A stretch of 29,470 nucleotides of DNA from Chloroflexi bacterium UBA4736 (GTDB lineage Bacteria > Chloroflexota > Dormibacteria > Dormibacterales > Dormibacteraceae), in the NCBI GenBank assembly GCA_002404015.1, contig DHIW01000060.1, forward strand, positions 8,179-37,648, in the 5' to 3' direction. The notes under the pieces were generated by a model, which worked only from the letters and a program-made list of their open reading frames with translations, was not told the DNA's origin and did no database searches. The position numbers and the translations under genes were made by a program. How positions within the stretch are numbered: position 1 is the first letter of the stretch; every line of letters starts with the position of its first letter. Positions 6,203-14,351 of this stretch are shown here, piece by piece.

Positions 6203-8377
6203 TTAGAGCGGCAGCACGATCGTCCCCTCCTGGTCGGTCCTCTGAACCAGGCCGGCAGGCAGGTCGCGCGCCAGGCGGCCGGAAGCCAGCGAGGCGATCA
6301 GCACACCGGGGTGGGCGGCGCGCATCAGGTCGGGCGCCAGGGCGCTGCGGCCGCCAGACGGCAGCAGCAGTTCATCGCAGCCCCCGCGCAACCGAGGCGC
6401 GGCCGCGACCTGGGCCTCGGGATCCAGGTCGGCGAGGTCGCAGAAGGACCGGCCGCCGGGCAGGCTCAGGCGCAGCGCCAGCTGGCCGTTGCTCTCCAGG
6501 ACGTCCACGTCGAGCCCGGCCAGCCGCAGCCGCTCGCCGGCCACGGCGGGCTGGATGCCGGCACCACGGGCGGCAGCGGCCAGCGCAGCGGTACGCCAGG
6601 CCACTCCGTCCGGCCGGGTCGCCGGGACCACCACGGTTCGGACCGGCAGGTCGAACCCCGTGAGCCCGCCTGTGTGGCCGCGGCCGGGGCCGGTGATGAT
6701 GAGCGCTGCCAGCTCACGCTGCCACGGCGGCAGGCGGGCGCCAAGCTCGTTGCTCAGAACGGCTGGGCTGGGGCCGCCGTCGATCAGGATGCGGCCGGCC
6801 GGGCCGGTCAGCAGCACAGCCTGCCCGTCGCCCACGGCGAACACCGCCACTGAGGGCGCCGGCCGGGACCAGGCGGCCAGCTCTCCGGCGCCGATCGCCA
6901 GGGGGGCCAGGACGCCTACGGCGATTGCGGCCATCCGGGCCCGGCCTGGCACCCGGACGGCCGCAACGGCCGCGCCCACGCCCAGGTAGTAGGCGACGCC
7001 TGACCAGGGCGGAAAGGCGGGAACACTGACCGCGGCCAGCGGCAGCCGGGCCAGCCAGCCGGCGACCTGTTCCAGGTAGATCAGGAGGCCCGCCAGCGGC
7101 AGCGCGAGCAGCCGCCCCACGTCGGGCAGGGCAGCCAGGGGCGCGACGAGGATCCCGGCCCCGATCATGGCCGGCAGCACCGGCAGAACCAGCGCGTTCG
7201 CGATGGGTGCGGCCGGAGACAGCAGGTGGAAGTCGGCCGCCATCAAGGGAACGGTGCCGACCTGGGCCGCGCAGGTCACCGCAAAGGGCTCCCGCAGCCA
7301 GGCGGGAATCCAGCCCAGCCGGCGCTCGATGCCCGGCGTCAGCAGGACGATCGCCGCCGTGCCCGCGAACGAGAGCTGAAAGCCGACGTCCCAGGCCAGC
7401 TCAGGGTGCCAGGCCAGCATCGCCGCAGCCGTGGCCGCGAGCGAGGTCCAGACGTGGGTGGGCCGGCCGAGGTGTCCCGCCACGAGGACCAGGCATCCCA
7501 TCGCTGAGGCCCGGACTGCCGCCGGTGAGGCCCCTCCGATCAGCGCGTAGAGCGCCACCAACGCAATCCCCGGCAGCGTCGCCGAGCGCCCGAGCAGAGG
7601 GGCCAGCACTGCCGTCACGATCCTGGCGAACACCGCGACCTTGAGCCCGCTGAGCACGAGAAGGTGGACGAGGCCGGTCGCGACCAGGTCCGCCTGGAGC
7701 CGGCTCGGGATGCCCGAACGGATGCCGAGCACGACCGCCACCAGGACGGCGGCGTGGGGTGGCGGCAGCAATGCCTGGACCGCGTCCCGATAGCGGGCCC
7801 GGACAACTGCCGGAAAGCCGCGGAGGTCGCCGGACGGCTTGACCAGGCTGAGCTGGGTGGCCGGCAGCTCGAGGTAGGCCTGGCGCTGGGCCAGGTAGGC
7901 GCGCCTGTCGAAGGTGGGCAGGTCGACCGGCAGGCGCAGGCGACCCCCGGCGTCGACGATGTCGCCCACCGCCGGCGGCGAACCGGTTCGAACGCGAACC
8001 AGGACGTTGCCGGCCGGTCGCAGCAAGCCCTGCTGACCGCTGATGCTGGTTGGCGCTACCAGCACCTCGTAGCCGGCGCCCAGCTGGCGGGCGTCGTCCG
8101 CCACCCGGCCCTCGAGCAGCACCTGCTGGCCGGCCAGCGCCGGCGCCCGTGCCCTGGCGCTGGGGTCTGTGGCGGGTATCTCGGCCCGGGCGAGGCCCAA
8201 CAGCGCGGCGGCCACCGCCAGTGCCGTCCAGACTGGCCGGGTGACCGGGGCCAGCGCCAGGGGAAGCGCCGCGAGGCCCGCGGCGAGAACCCCGAGCCAG
8301 GGCCGCTCCGGCGCCAGCACCACGCCCGCCGCGACCCCGACGCACCAGGCGACCGCGCAGCCGAGGGCCGGGGTCAT
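6203..8377 (-). CDS. comEC: ComEC/Rec2 DNA-uptake channel with degenerate metallo-beta-lactamase-like domain
   Basis: ComEC forms the inner-membrane channel that takes up single-stranded DNA in natural transformation. The 724-residue protein has an N-terminal pair of membrane helices, a DUF4131/OB-like region (about 60-170), the polytopic competence domain (about 200-480; VLVAVVLGIRSGIPSRL, HLLVLSGLKVAVF, GASPAAVRASAM) and a C-terminal beta-lactamase-like domain (from about 500). In that last domain the motif expected to be THxDxDHxG reads TGPGRGHTGG: His and both Asp are Gly, and only the last His remains. The GDGQAVLL and ILIDGG strands are kept. The fold is present, but the presumed nuclease site is lost. 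The ATG at 8377 overlaps the comEA stop codon (ATGA). Confidence 0.93.
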   Translation of the reverse strand: MTPALGCAVAWCVGVAAGVVLAPERPWLGVLAAGLAALPLALAPVTRPVWTALAVAAALLGLARAEIPATDPSARARAPALAGQQVLLEGRVADDARQLGAGYEVLVAPTSISGQQGLLRPAGNVLVRVRTGSPPAVGDIVDAGGRLRLPVDLPTFDRRAYLAQRQAYLELPATQLSLVKPSGDLRGFPAVVRARYRDAVQALLPPPHAAVLVAVVLGIRSGIPSRLQADLVATGLVHLLVLSGLKVAVFARIVTAVLAPLLGRSATLPGIALVALYALIGGASPAAVRASAMGCLVLVAGHLGRPTHVWTSLAATAAAMLAWHPELAWDVGFQLSFAGTAAIVLLTPGIERRLGWIPAWLREPFAVTCAAQVGTVPLMAADFHLLSPAAPIANALVLPVLPAMIGAGILVAPLAALPDVGRLLALPLAGLLIYLEQVAGWLARLPLAAVSVPAFPPWSGVAYYLGVGAAVAAVRVPGRARMAAIAVGVLAPLAIGAGELAAWSRPAPSVAVFAVGDGQAVLLTGPAGRILIDGGPSPAVLSNELGARLPPWQRELAALIITGPGRGHTGGLTGFDLPVRTVVVPATRPDGVAWRTAALAAAARGAGIQPAVAGERLRLAGLDVDVLESNGQLALRLSLPGGRSFCDLADLDPEAQVAAAPRLRGGCDELLLPSGGRSALAPDLMRAAHPGVLIASLASGRLARDLPAGLVQRTDQEGTIVLPL

Positions 8378-8973
8378 ATGTGCACGTACTTCTTCACGAG
8401 CAGGTAATCGGCCTCGCTCATCCCCAGGACGGTCACGAGCTCGCGACTGGACGCGAACCCGCCGAATTGAGTCCGGTAGTCGAGGGCCGCGGCCGCGAGC
8501 TCGGGCGAGATGCCAGGGACGGATTCCAGCTCGTCGAGGGTCGCCGAGTTGAGATCGACGGTCGCCGAGCTCGACCGGGCCGCGGCTCCGGGCGTCTTCC
8601 GGGCCGGCACCTTCACCTGCTCGCCGTCCTTCAACCTGGCGGCCATGGCCGGCAGCTTGTCCGGGTCGGCGTCGGCCGCCAGGCCGCCCGCGGCCGCGAT
8701 GGCCGCGTACACGCGGTCGCCCTTGGCAACCCGGTAGAGGCCCGGCTTGACAACCGCGCCCGAGACCTGGACCAGCAGGCCGGTGGCCGCGGGCAGCCCG
8801 AGGGGAGGGGCGCCCGCCGCCGGCGCCACACCGGGCTGGGGGGTCGCGGCCGCCGCAGCCGAGGGAGCGGAGAACACAAGGGCCGCGATGAGGGCCAGGG
8901 CCGCGACCAGGACAGGCAGGAGGAGGAAGACTGTCAGCGGCCAGCCGGGCAGCAAGCGGAGCCGAGAGCGCAT
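8374..8973 (-). CDS. comEA: ComEA-like competence DNA receptor (SLBB plus helix-hairpin-helix)
   Basis: ComEA binds double-stranded DNA at the outer face of the membrane and delivers it to ComEC. The 199-residue protein has a short basic N-terminus and one membrane anchor (TVFLLLPVLVAALALIAALVF, about residues 14-34). A Pro/Ala linker follows, then an SLBB domain (VQVSGAVVKPGLYRV; YAAIAAAGGL) and a C-terminal double helix-hairpin-helix module (VDLNSATLDELESVPGI and GFASSRELVTVLGM). The order and length match Gram-positive ComEA. The ATG at 8973 is the only good start that precedes the anchor. It is first in the comEA-comEC-holA operon and coupled to comEC by ATGA. Pilus genes for uptake are not in the window. 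Confidence 0.93.
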   Translation of the reverse strand: MRSRLRLLPGWPLTVFLLLPVLVAALALIAALVFSAPSAAAAATPQPGVAPAAGAPPLGLPAATGLLVQVSGAVVKPGLYRVAKGDRVYAAIAAAGGLAADADPDKLPAMAARLKDGEQVKVPARKTPGAAARSSSATVDLNSATLDELESVPGISPELAAAALDYRTQFGGFASSRELVTVLGMSEADYLLVKKYVHI

Positions 8974-9077
8974 GCGACGAGTCTCGGCAGCGCGGGGGGC
9001 AGCTGGAAAGAGTGGTTGTTAAGGCGCTCAGGTAGTCTCCGCCGGGCGGCGAAGCATAGGTACCCTACCTGTGTCGT

Positions 9078-9148
9078 TGGGGCGTGGCCAAGTGGTAAGG
9101 CAGGGGTCTTTGGAGCCCCTATCGAAGGTTCGATTCCTTCCGCCCCAG
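9078..9148 (+). tRNA. tRNA-Gln (anticodon TTG)
   Basis: The acceptor stem TGGGGCG (9078-9084) pairs fully with CGCCCCA (9141-9147), followed by discriminator G at 9148. The D arm is GCC..GGC. The anticodon stem GGGGT/GCCCC holds the 7-base loop CTTTGGA with anticodon TTG. The T arm is GAAGG-TTCGATT-CCTTC. The 3' CCA is not encoded. UUG reads CAA and, by wobble, CAG glutamine codons. Confidence 0.95.
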
Positions 9149-9219
9149 CGCCCGCCATGGCCCGGGCGGTCACCGTCCCAGCGCCCTCCGGCGGGCTCGT
9201 CGGATTCACCCCAGGTGTG

Positions 9220-9233
9220 CGAACATTTGCTCG
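9220..9233. promoter_or_regulatory. Candidate LexA (SOS) box upstream of the Y-family polymerase
   Basis: CGAACATTTGCTCG matches the Gram-positive LexA/DinR box CGAAC-N4-GTTCG, as I recall it, at nine of the ten fixed positions (GCTCG in place of GTTCG). It lies 46 bp before the proposed GTG start of a translesion polymerase, a classic SOS target. Earlier in-frame starts (ATG 9157, GTG 9217) would place the box inside the coding sequence, which argues against them. Confidence 0.6.
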
Positions 9234-9279
9234 CTGTGTCCAGGCTGAAGGCGACAGCTGCCCCGCCACCGCGACCGAG

Positions 9280-10575
9280 GTGACCACCCCCCGGGAGCCT
9301 GAGGACCTCGGCCTCAACACCGCCGAGCCGGCCACCCTCGTGATCGATCTGAACTGCGCCTTCGCCTCGATCGAGCAGCAGCACGACGCGAAGCTCCGAG
9401 GCCGGCCGCTGGCGATCGCCGCCTATGCCACCGGCGCCGCCACCATCGTCTCCTCCTCGCGGGAGGCCCGAGACCTCGGGATCAAGACCGGCATGCGCGT
9501 CTTCGAGGCCAAGGCGATCTTCCCGAGACTCGCCGTGATGGAGCCCAACCCGCCCCTCTACCGCGCCGCCTCGGATCAGCTGATCGACATCCTGGAGCGC
9601 CACAGCCCCGACGTCCTTCGCATGTCGATCGACGAGGCCTCCCTGAACCTGGCCGGGACGCCCAACTTCGCGAAGCTGGGCCCCGAGGGTGTCGGCCGCG
9701 CCGTCAAGAGGGCGATCCGCGAGGAGATCGGCGAGTACGTGACCTGCTCCGTCGGGATCTCGACCTCCATCTGGATGGCCAAGCAAGCCTCCAACCTCGA
9801 CAAGCGAGACGGCCTGGAGCGAATCGATCACACCAACCTGGTCTCCGTGTTCGGGCGCCTGCAGCTCACCGACCTCTCCGGCATCGCCGAAGCCTCCGCG
9901 AGCCGGCTGCACAAGGCGGGCATCCTTACCCCGCTCGAGTTCCTGTACGCGACCGTCGATCGGCTGAGCTTGGCCGGGATGCACGCCGAGGTCGCCACCA
10001 GCTGGCAGCGGCGGCTGCGCGGCTTCGAGGTCGGCAGCTTCGAGAGCGCAGCCCGCAAGAGCTACAGCCACTCCCACGTGCTCGCGCGCGCCACCAGCTC
10101 GCAGGCGGAGCTCGAGGAACTGCTCATGCGGCTCTGCGACATGGTCGGGCGCAGGCTGCGGGGCGCCGGCCGCCGCGGCAGCGTGGTATCCGTCGGCGTC
10201 GTGTACCGGCCTGACGCCGGCCACTTCTCGAAGCAGTCGAAGCGGGCCAAGCCGATAGCCACCGGAGACGAGATCTACCAGGCGGCCCTGACGTTGCTGG
10301 CCACTCGCGAACCTGGCCGCGACGTGGGAACCCTGGGCGTCGGTCTCAGCGGGCTGAGCGAGGGGGACACGACGCAGATGAACCTGTTCGGCGACCCTTC
10401 GAAACCGCGCAACGAGCGTCTGGAAGCGGCCCTGGACGCGATCCGCGATCGCTTCGGGGAGGACGCCGTCCAGCGCTCGCGCCTCCTCGGCCGGGCTCCG
10501 GTGGTCCGAGATCGGATCGCCTTCGGGAACACCGGGCATCCTGACGAGGTCAGGCGCCGAACCGAGGCTGACTAG
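9280..10575 (+). CDS. Y-family translesion DNA polymerase (DinB/UmuC-like)
   Basis: This is an error-prone lesion-bypass polymerase. Motif I is VIDLNCAFASIEQ, in which the Phe before Ala-Ser is the expected steric gate but the preceding aromatic residue is Ala. The catalytic acidic pair is in RMSIDEASLNL. The thumb helix-hairpin-helix is LTDLSGIAEASASRLHKAGI, and the little finger starts near KSYSHSHVLA. A QMNLFGD motif close to the C-terminus is a typical beta-clamp-binding site, as in UmuC. The finger segment CSVGISTSIWMAKQAS lacks the usual Asn-Lys. The start is uncertain: conserved sequence begins at V61 of the longest credible frame (ATG 9157, only 8 nt after the tRNA). I prefer GTG 9280, downstream of the LexA box; GTG 9340 is also possible. 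It converges on the kaiC-like gene with 9 nt between the stop codons. SOS induction is inferred. Confidence 0.88.
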   Translation: MTTPREPEDLGLNTAEPATLVIDLNCAFASIEQQHDAKLRGRPLAIAAYATGAATIVSSSREARDLGIKTGMRVFEAKAIFPRLAVMEPNPPLYRAASDQLIDILERHSPDVLRMSIDEASLNLAGTPNFAKLGPEGVGRAVKRAIREEIGEYVTCSVGISTSIWMAKQASNLDKRDGLERIDHTNLVSVFGRLQLTDLSGIAEASASRLHKAGILTPLEFLYATVDRLSLAGMHAEVATSWQRRLRGFEVGSFESAARKSYSHSHVLARATSSQAELEELLMRLCDMVGRRLRGAGRRGSVVSVGVVYRPDAGHFSKQSKRAKPIATGDEIYQAALTLLATREPGRDVGTLGVGLSGLSEGDTTQMNLFGDPSKPRNERLEAALDAIRDRFGEDAVQRSRLLGRAPVVRDRIAFGNTGHPDEVRRRTEAD

Positions 10576-10584
10576 GATCCGCGG

Positions 10585-12126
10585 TCAGGTCTTGGGGCGG
10601 ACCGCATCAGGACCAGACCGTTTACGTGATCGTGTTTTTGGAGGTGCAATCGGTTCACTTGTTGGGCTGTCGCTCAGCACGGTCCAGCCGAGAAGCCCGC
10701 TCACACCCTCGAGTTTTTCCAAGACCTGGAACCCATGGTCCGTGATGGCAAACCTCCACAGGCCTTTCTCATGGGCACTGTTACGCATCTTGAAGATGGC
10801 GACCGCACGGCCGACCTCCGAGTTCTGCTCGATGTACCGCAGCAGGAATACGTTGTGGTACAGGAAGGAAAGACCACCCACGGGATCCGTCATGGGGCCG
10901 AGGCTGCTTGTCTCGCTGGTCGTGAGTACAGAGACCCCCGCCGCCCGCAACATACCCAGTAGAGCGCGCGCATAAGCGGGAAAGCGTTCCGACTCGCGAG
11001 CCGCCAGGACCATTTCCGCCAAGCTGTCGATCGCCATCCGCTGTATAGGAGCCGCCGCCAGGTGTTCCCGAACGACCGACGCGACGACGTCGAGATCGAG
11101 CGCGCCCTCGGGGACGTGATAGATCGCCAGCTGGCCTGATTCGAGAAATGGACGAAGGTCCCAGCCAAAACTGGCTGCCTTGCGGATCAGCTGAGCGGCA
11201 TTCTCCTGGAACGTGATGTATAGGCAGCGTTCGCCGTCCTCCAATCCCTGGACGATGAACCGCAGGGCGAGCGCGGTCTTGCCGCAGCCCGACGGTCCCA
11301 ACACGAGGGTTGATCCTCCCCTCGGCAATCCACCGTGGCACATTTCATCCAGGCCCGGTACTCCGATGGTGGTTCGGCCCTGCGGCTCCGCTCCCGACTG
11401 GAGGTGGCCGCCGTCCAGGGTTTCGGCTCGCACGAAGACGGTTATCCCTGCCTCGCTGATCCGCAGAGGGTGCTGGCCCGAAAGGGGGCTGGCACTACGC
11501 AGCTTCCGCACGCGCAACCAGCGCCGATCCATTGGCTGGTGAGCCTCATAGACCAATTCCACGATCCCGTCGGCTAGAGAGAATTCGGGAGCCGACGCGA
11601 TCTCGTCCGAACTGTACTCCCCGACAAAGATCACAGTAGTGTCCGTGTGAGCGATGCGGGCTGCAAACTTGTAAACCGCGGATCGCAGAGCGCGCTCGCT
11701 TTCGCTAAAGTCCCGAAGCGCCTTCGCGCTGTCCACGACGACTACGACGGGATGCTCCTCGACGCACTTGCGGACAATCTCGTCCATCATCGATGCGAGC
11801 CCCTCCTTCCCACTCGCCTGAAGAAGCTCGCCGAGATTGATGAATTCGACCCTGTCCACCAACGCACTCCTGTCGAAGAAGTCAAAGGTCTCGAGGTTGG
11901 CGATGAACTTCCCTGGCGGTTCCGAGATCGTTGAGTAGTAGACCGCCTTGTGTTTCCGCGTAGCGCTGTTGAAACAGATCTGCTGAGCTAGGATCGTCTT
12001 ACCGGTGCCAGGGACGCCCGACAAGACGGTAAGCGAGCCTACCGGCAGGCCTCCACCGAGGACAGTATCGAGTGGGGGGATTCCAGTGCTGAGTCTCTGC
12101 ACATTTCGAGTCTTCACCTGCGTCAC
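10585..12126 (-). CDS. Double-domain KaiC-like (RadA/RecA superfamily) ATPase
   Basis: The 513-residue protein is built of two KaiC domains. Domain 1 (about residues 12-235) has Walker A GVPGTGKT and Walker B VVVVVDSAK. Domain 2 (about 250-485) has Walker A GPSGCGKT, Walker B RMAIDSLAEM and the KaiC-type ending FKMRNSAHEKGLWRFAITDHG. By eye against cyanobacterial KaiC, the paired Glu after Walker A is reduced to SE in domain 1 and QE in domain 2. The Ser431 position is Ser but Thr432 is Phe. A basic tail (PPKTRSRKRSGPDAVRPKT) ends it. It is therefore unlikely to be a true clock KaiC, and no kaiA or kaiB is present. The GTG at 12126 overlaps the response-regulator stop codon (GTGA), so the pair is a signalling unit. 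The DNA is less G+C-rich than its surroundings. Confidence 0.9.
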   Translation of the reverse strand: MTQVKTRNVQRLSTGIPPLDTVLGGGLPVGSLTVLSGVPGTGKTILAQQICFNSATRKHKAVYYSTISEPPGKFIANLETFDFFDRSALVDRVEFINLGELLQASGKEGLASMMDEIVRKCVEEHPVVVVVDSAKALRDFSESERALRSAVYKFAARIAHTDTTVIFVGEYSSDEIASAPEFSLADGIVELVYEAHQPMDRRWLRVRKLRSASPLSGQHPLRISEAGITVFVRAETLDGGHLQSGAEPQGRTTIGVPGLDEMCHGGLPRGGSTLVLGPSGCGKTALALRFIVQGLEDGERCLYITFQENAAQLIRKAASFGWDLRPFLESGQLAIYHVPEGALDLDVVASVVREHLAAAPIQRMAIDSLAEMVLAARESERFPAYARALLGMLRAAGVSVLTTSETSSLGPMTDPVGGLSFLYHNVFLLRYIEQNSEVGRAVAIFKMRNSAHEKGLWRFAITDHGFQVLEKLEGVSGLLGWTVLSDSPTSEPIAPPKTRSRKRSGPDAVRPKT

Positions 12127-12503
12127 CCTGGACGGAGTACTCCGACTTCGAGGGATCGGACGAGTTTCACAAGGGTGGCTGGTTTGAACGGTTTGCTCAT
12201 CACCGCGTCTGCCCGTTCCGAGGCTCGGACTCCCTGTGCAGCGTCGGCGTTGGCGCTCAACACCACGATGAGAATCGAGGCCGTTGTGGGCTCTGATCGA
12301 AGCCGACGAATGAACTCGTTACCGTCCATGACAGGCATCATCAGGTCGGTGAGGACGATATCCGGAAGTTGGGGACCCACGATCAGGTCGAGCGCAGCCT
12401 TTCCGTGGCCGGCCTCGGCGACCTCGTAGCCCTCCATCTCGAAGATCAACCTGAGAATGGCTCGGAGGCTCGGATCATCGTCTACAATCAGGATTTTGCT
12501 CAC
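12123..12503 (-). CDS. Single-domain response regulator (receiver only)
   Basis: A 126-residue CheY-like receiver with no output domain. The acidic pocket is ILIVDDDPS, the phosphoacceptor Asp is in VLTDLMMPVMDG, the switch Ser is in IVVLSAN, and the conserved Lys is in VMSKPFKP. The GTG at 12503 is chosen because it starts the receiver directly (VSKILIVDDD) and has GGGGAG 4 nt upstream; the longer frame to 12593 adds unrelated sequence. It is coupled to the KaiC-like ATPase by a GTGA overlap, so its likely partner is that ATPase; no histidine kinase is in the window. A weak TATACA lies near 12578-12583 on the minus strand as a possible -10, beside an AACAC-N8-GTGTT inverted repeat. Confidence 0.9.
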   Translation of the reverse strand: MSKILIVDDDPSLRAILRLIFEMEGYEVAEAGHGKAALDLIVGPQLPDIVLTDLMMPVMDGNEFIRRLRSEPTTASILIVVLSANADAAQGVRASERADAVMSKPFKPATLVKLVRSLEVGVLRPG

Positions 12504-12643
12504 GCCACTCCCCAGCACTCCTCGGCCCTTGTACGAATCGCCGCGATAAGGCCGAGAAAGGGACGGTTCGAGGACCTTGTATAACACGCGCACATGTGTT
12601 CAGGTGCTAACTGGGGTCCGGCTACAGCGGCGGCAGGTAGCTG

Positions 12644-13534
12644 TCAGCGCTGACCTTGACCCAGTTTGGTGGACATCTGCAGAAGCCGCACCGCGATGTA
12701 GGTGGCAAACGCCAGCGTGGTGATGAAGAAGCTGACCGGATGCGGCGAGTAGTAGGCGATCGTGAGGCCCGCCCAGGTGAAGAGCAGGGCCAGCCCGGCG
12801 GCAGCCGCGATGGCGGCTGAGGGCCGGCTGGTGAACCGAACGGCGATGGCGGCCGGCGTCACGACCAGGGCGAAGATCAGGAGAACCCCCACAACCTGTA
12901 CCGCCTGCGTCACGGCGACGGCCAGGATGGCCATGAAGGCGATGGAGAGGGCCGTGACTGGCACCCCCTTGGCGGCGGCCAGTTCCTCGTCCACCGACGC
13001 AAAGAGCAGTGGCCGGTAGAGCACGATCAGGGCAGCCAGCGTGACCACGCCCGCGACGAAGGTGATCGCCACGTCGGTGCTGCTGATGCCAAGGATCTCA
13101 CCGAAGAGCAGCGCGTATGCCTCGGTGGCGTATCCGCGGTAGAGGGACAGAAAGAGCACTCCCAGGCTGAGGGCCCAGGCCAGCACTATGCCGATCGTCA
13201 CGTCTCGCCCCCTGAGGCGGTTGCCCAGGGCCCCGATCGCGACCCCGCTGCCCAGCGTGAAGGCGAGAAGGCCGAACACGGGGCTCACGGCCAGGACGAC
13301 CGCGCCGGTGGCGCCCGCGAACCCGATGTGGGACAGCGCGTGGGCGGCGAAGGCCGACCCGCGCAGGACCACGAAGTAGCCGATGGCCCCGGCCACGATG
13401 GCCACCACGGTGCCGGCCATGAAGGCGTTGACCATGAACTCGTAGTGGAAGAGCTGGGCCAGGTCGACGATCGGGTTCCAGCTGAACGCCGGCGAGGTGT
13501 CGGTGATCGTGAGAGGGACGGCCCAATCAGCCAT
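12644..13534 (-). CDS. Metal ABC transporter permease (ZnuB/MntB family)
   Basis: This integral membrane subunit belongs to a cluster-9 metal importer (Zn, Mn or Fe). The 296 residues form about eight hydrophobic helices, with family motifs MVNAFMAGTVVAIVAGAIGYFVVLRGSAFAAHALSHIGFAG near the N-terminus (the conserved ALSHIGFAG stretch) and VVGVLLIFALVVTPAAIAVRFT in the C-terminal half. The ATG at 13534 gives the standard N-terminus and overlaps the ATPase gene by 8 nt. It is last in the three-gene unit SBP-ATPase-permease. About 140 bp separate it from the response-regulator gene downstream. Which metal is carried is discussed under the binding protein. Confidence 0.93.
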   Translation of the reverse strand: MADWAVPLTITDTSPAFSWNPIVDLAQLFHYEFMVNAFMAGTVVAIVAGAIGYFVVLRGSAFAAHALSHIGFAGATGAVVLAVSPVFGLLAFTLGSGVAIGALGNRLRGRDVTIGIVLAWALSLGVLFLSLYRGYATEAYALLFGEILGISSTDVAITFVAGVVTLAALIVLYRPLLFASVDEELAAAKGVPVTALSIAFMAILAVAVTQAVQVVGVLLIFALVVTPAAIAVRFTSRPSAAIAAAAGLALLFTWAGLTIAYYSPHPVSFFITTLAFATYIAVRLLQMSTKLGQGQR

Positions 13535-14351
13535 GGGGGTGGCTGGCCTCCTCCTCAAGACCCACCACGAACACCCGCCCGCGGCTGTCCCTCAGCACCT
13601 CGACCGGGGCGGAGTAGATCCGGCTGAGCGACTCCGACGTGATGATCTCCGCCGGCTGTCCGATGACGATCTTGCCCTGGGCGATATAGACGACCTGGTC
13701 GATATGGGACATCAGCGGGTTCACGTCGTGGGCGATCAGGACCACGGTCAGGCGCCTGGCCCGGGCCACCTCGCTGATCAGCTGGACGATCGCCCCCTGG
13801 TGCTTCACGTCGAGGTGGGAGAGCGGTTCGTCGAGGAGCAGAAGGCGGGGTTCGCCGACCAGGGCCTGGGCCAGCAGCAGCCGCTGCTGCTCACCCCCCG
13901 AGAGCCGACCCAGCGACCGGTCGGCGTACTCGACAGCTCCCACCGAGCGGATGGCGGCGTCGGCTGCGAAGGCTGCCCGGGACCCGCCCGGCAACCGAAC
14001 ACCCCAGCGGTGACCATCGACCCCCAGGCCGACGAAATCCCGACCGCGAACCGAGAGCTCGGGATCGAAGCTGGAACCCTGGGGGATGTACCCGATCGCG
14101 GGGTTCCCCCGACGCGGCCGGTGGCCGAACACCTCGATCTCGCCCTCCGCCGGGCTGAGCTGCCCGAGGATCGCCCGGATCAGGGTCGATTTGCCGGCGC
14201 CGTTCGGTCCCAGCACCGCCGTGAAGGAGCCTTCCGGGATCGCGAAAGAGGCCCCCGACCAGACGCGGTCCCGCCCGTAGCCCATCGCCAGCTGGCGGGC
14301 GACGATCGCCGGGGGACCAGGCCCTGACGGAACGGCGCCGGCGCTGCTCAC
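13527..14351 (-). CDS. Metal ABC transporter ATP-binding protein (ZnuC/MntA family)
   Basis: A 274-residue ABC ATPase that powers the importer. Walker A is GPNGAGKST, the Q-loop is IGYIPQGSSFDPELSV, the signature is LSGGEQQR, Walker B plus the catalytic Glu is LLLLDEPLSHLD, and the switch His is in VVLIAHDVN. The Y-aromatic and VFGHRPRRG features and the DVKHQ stretch after the D-loop fit the zinc/manganese subfamily. The GTG at 14351 overlaps the binding-protein stop codon as GTGA, and the 3' end overlaps the permease by 8 nt, so the three subunits are translationally linked. The first 17 residues are Pro/Gly-rich and not conserved. Confidence 0.93.
   Translation of the reverse strand: MSSAGAVPSGPGPPAIVARQLAMGYGRDRVWSGASFAIPEGSFTAVLGPNGAGKSTLIRAILGQLSPAEGEIEVFGHRPRRGNPAIGYIPQGSSFDPELSVRGRDFVGLGVDGHRWGVRLPGGSRAAFAADAAIRSVGAVEYADRSLGRLSGGEQQRLLLAQALVGEPRLLLLDEPLSHLDVKHQGAIVQLISEVARARRLTVVLIAHDVNPLMSHIDQVVYIAQGKIVIGQPAEIITSESLSRIYSAPVEVLRDSRGRVFVVGLEEEASHPHG

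Noticed and set aside
8380..9279. Polymerase frame extended back through the tRNA to 8380
   Set aside because: It is antisense to comEA, reads through a tRNA gene and covers a LexA-type box. The conserved domain starts much later.
12578..12606. Promoter for the receiver/kaiC operon (TATACA with upstream CACCTG)
   Set aside because: The -35 does not match consensus at usable spacing, so it is mentioned only as weak.
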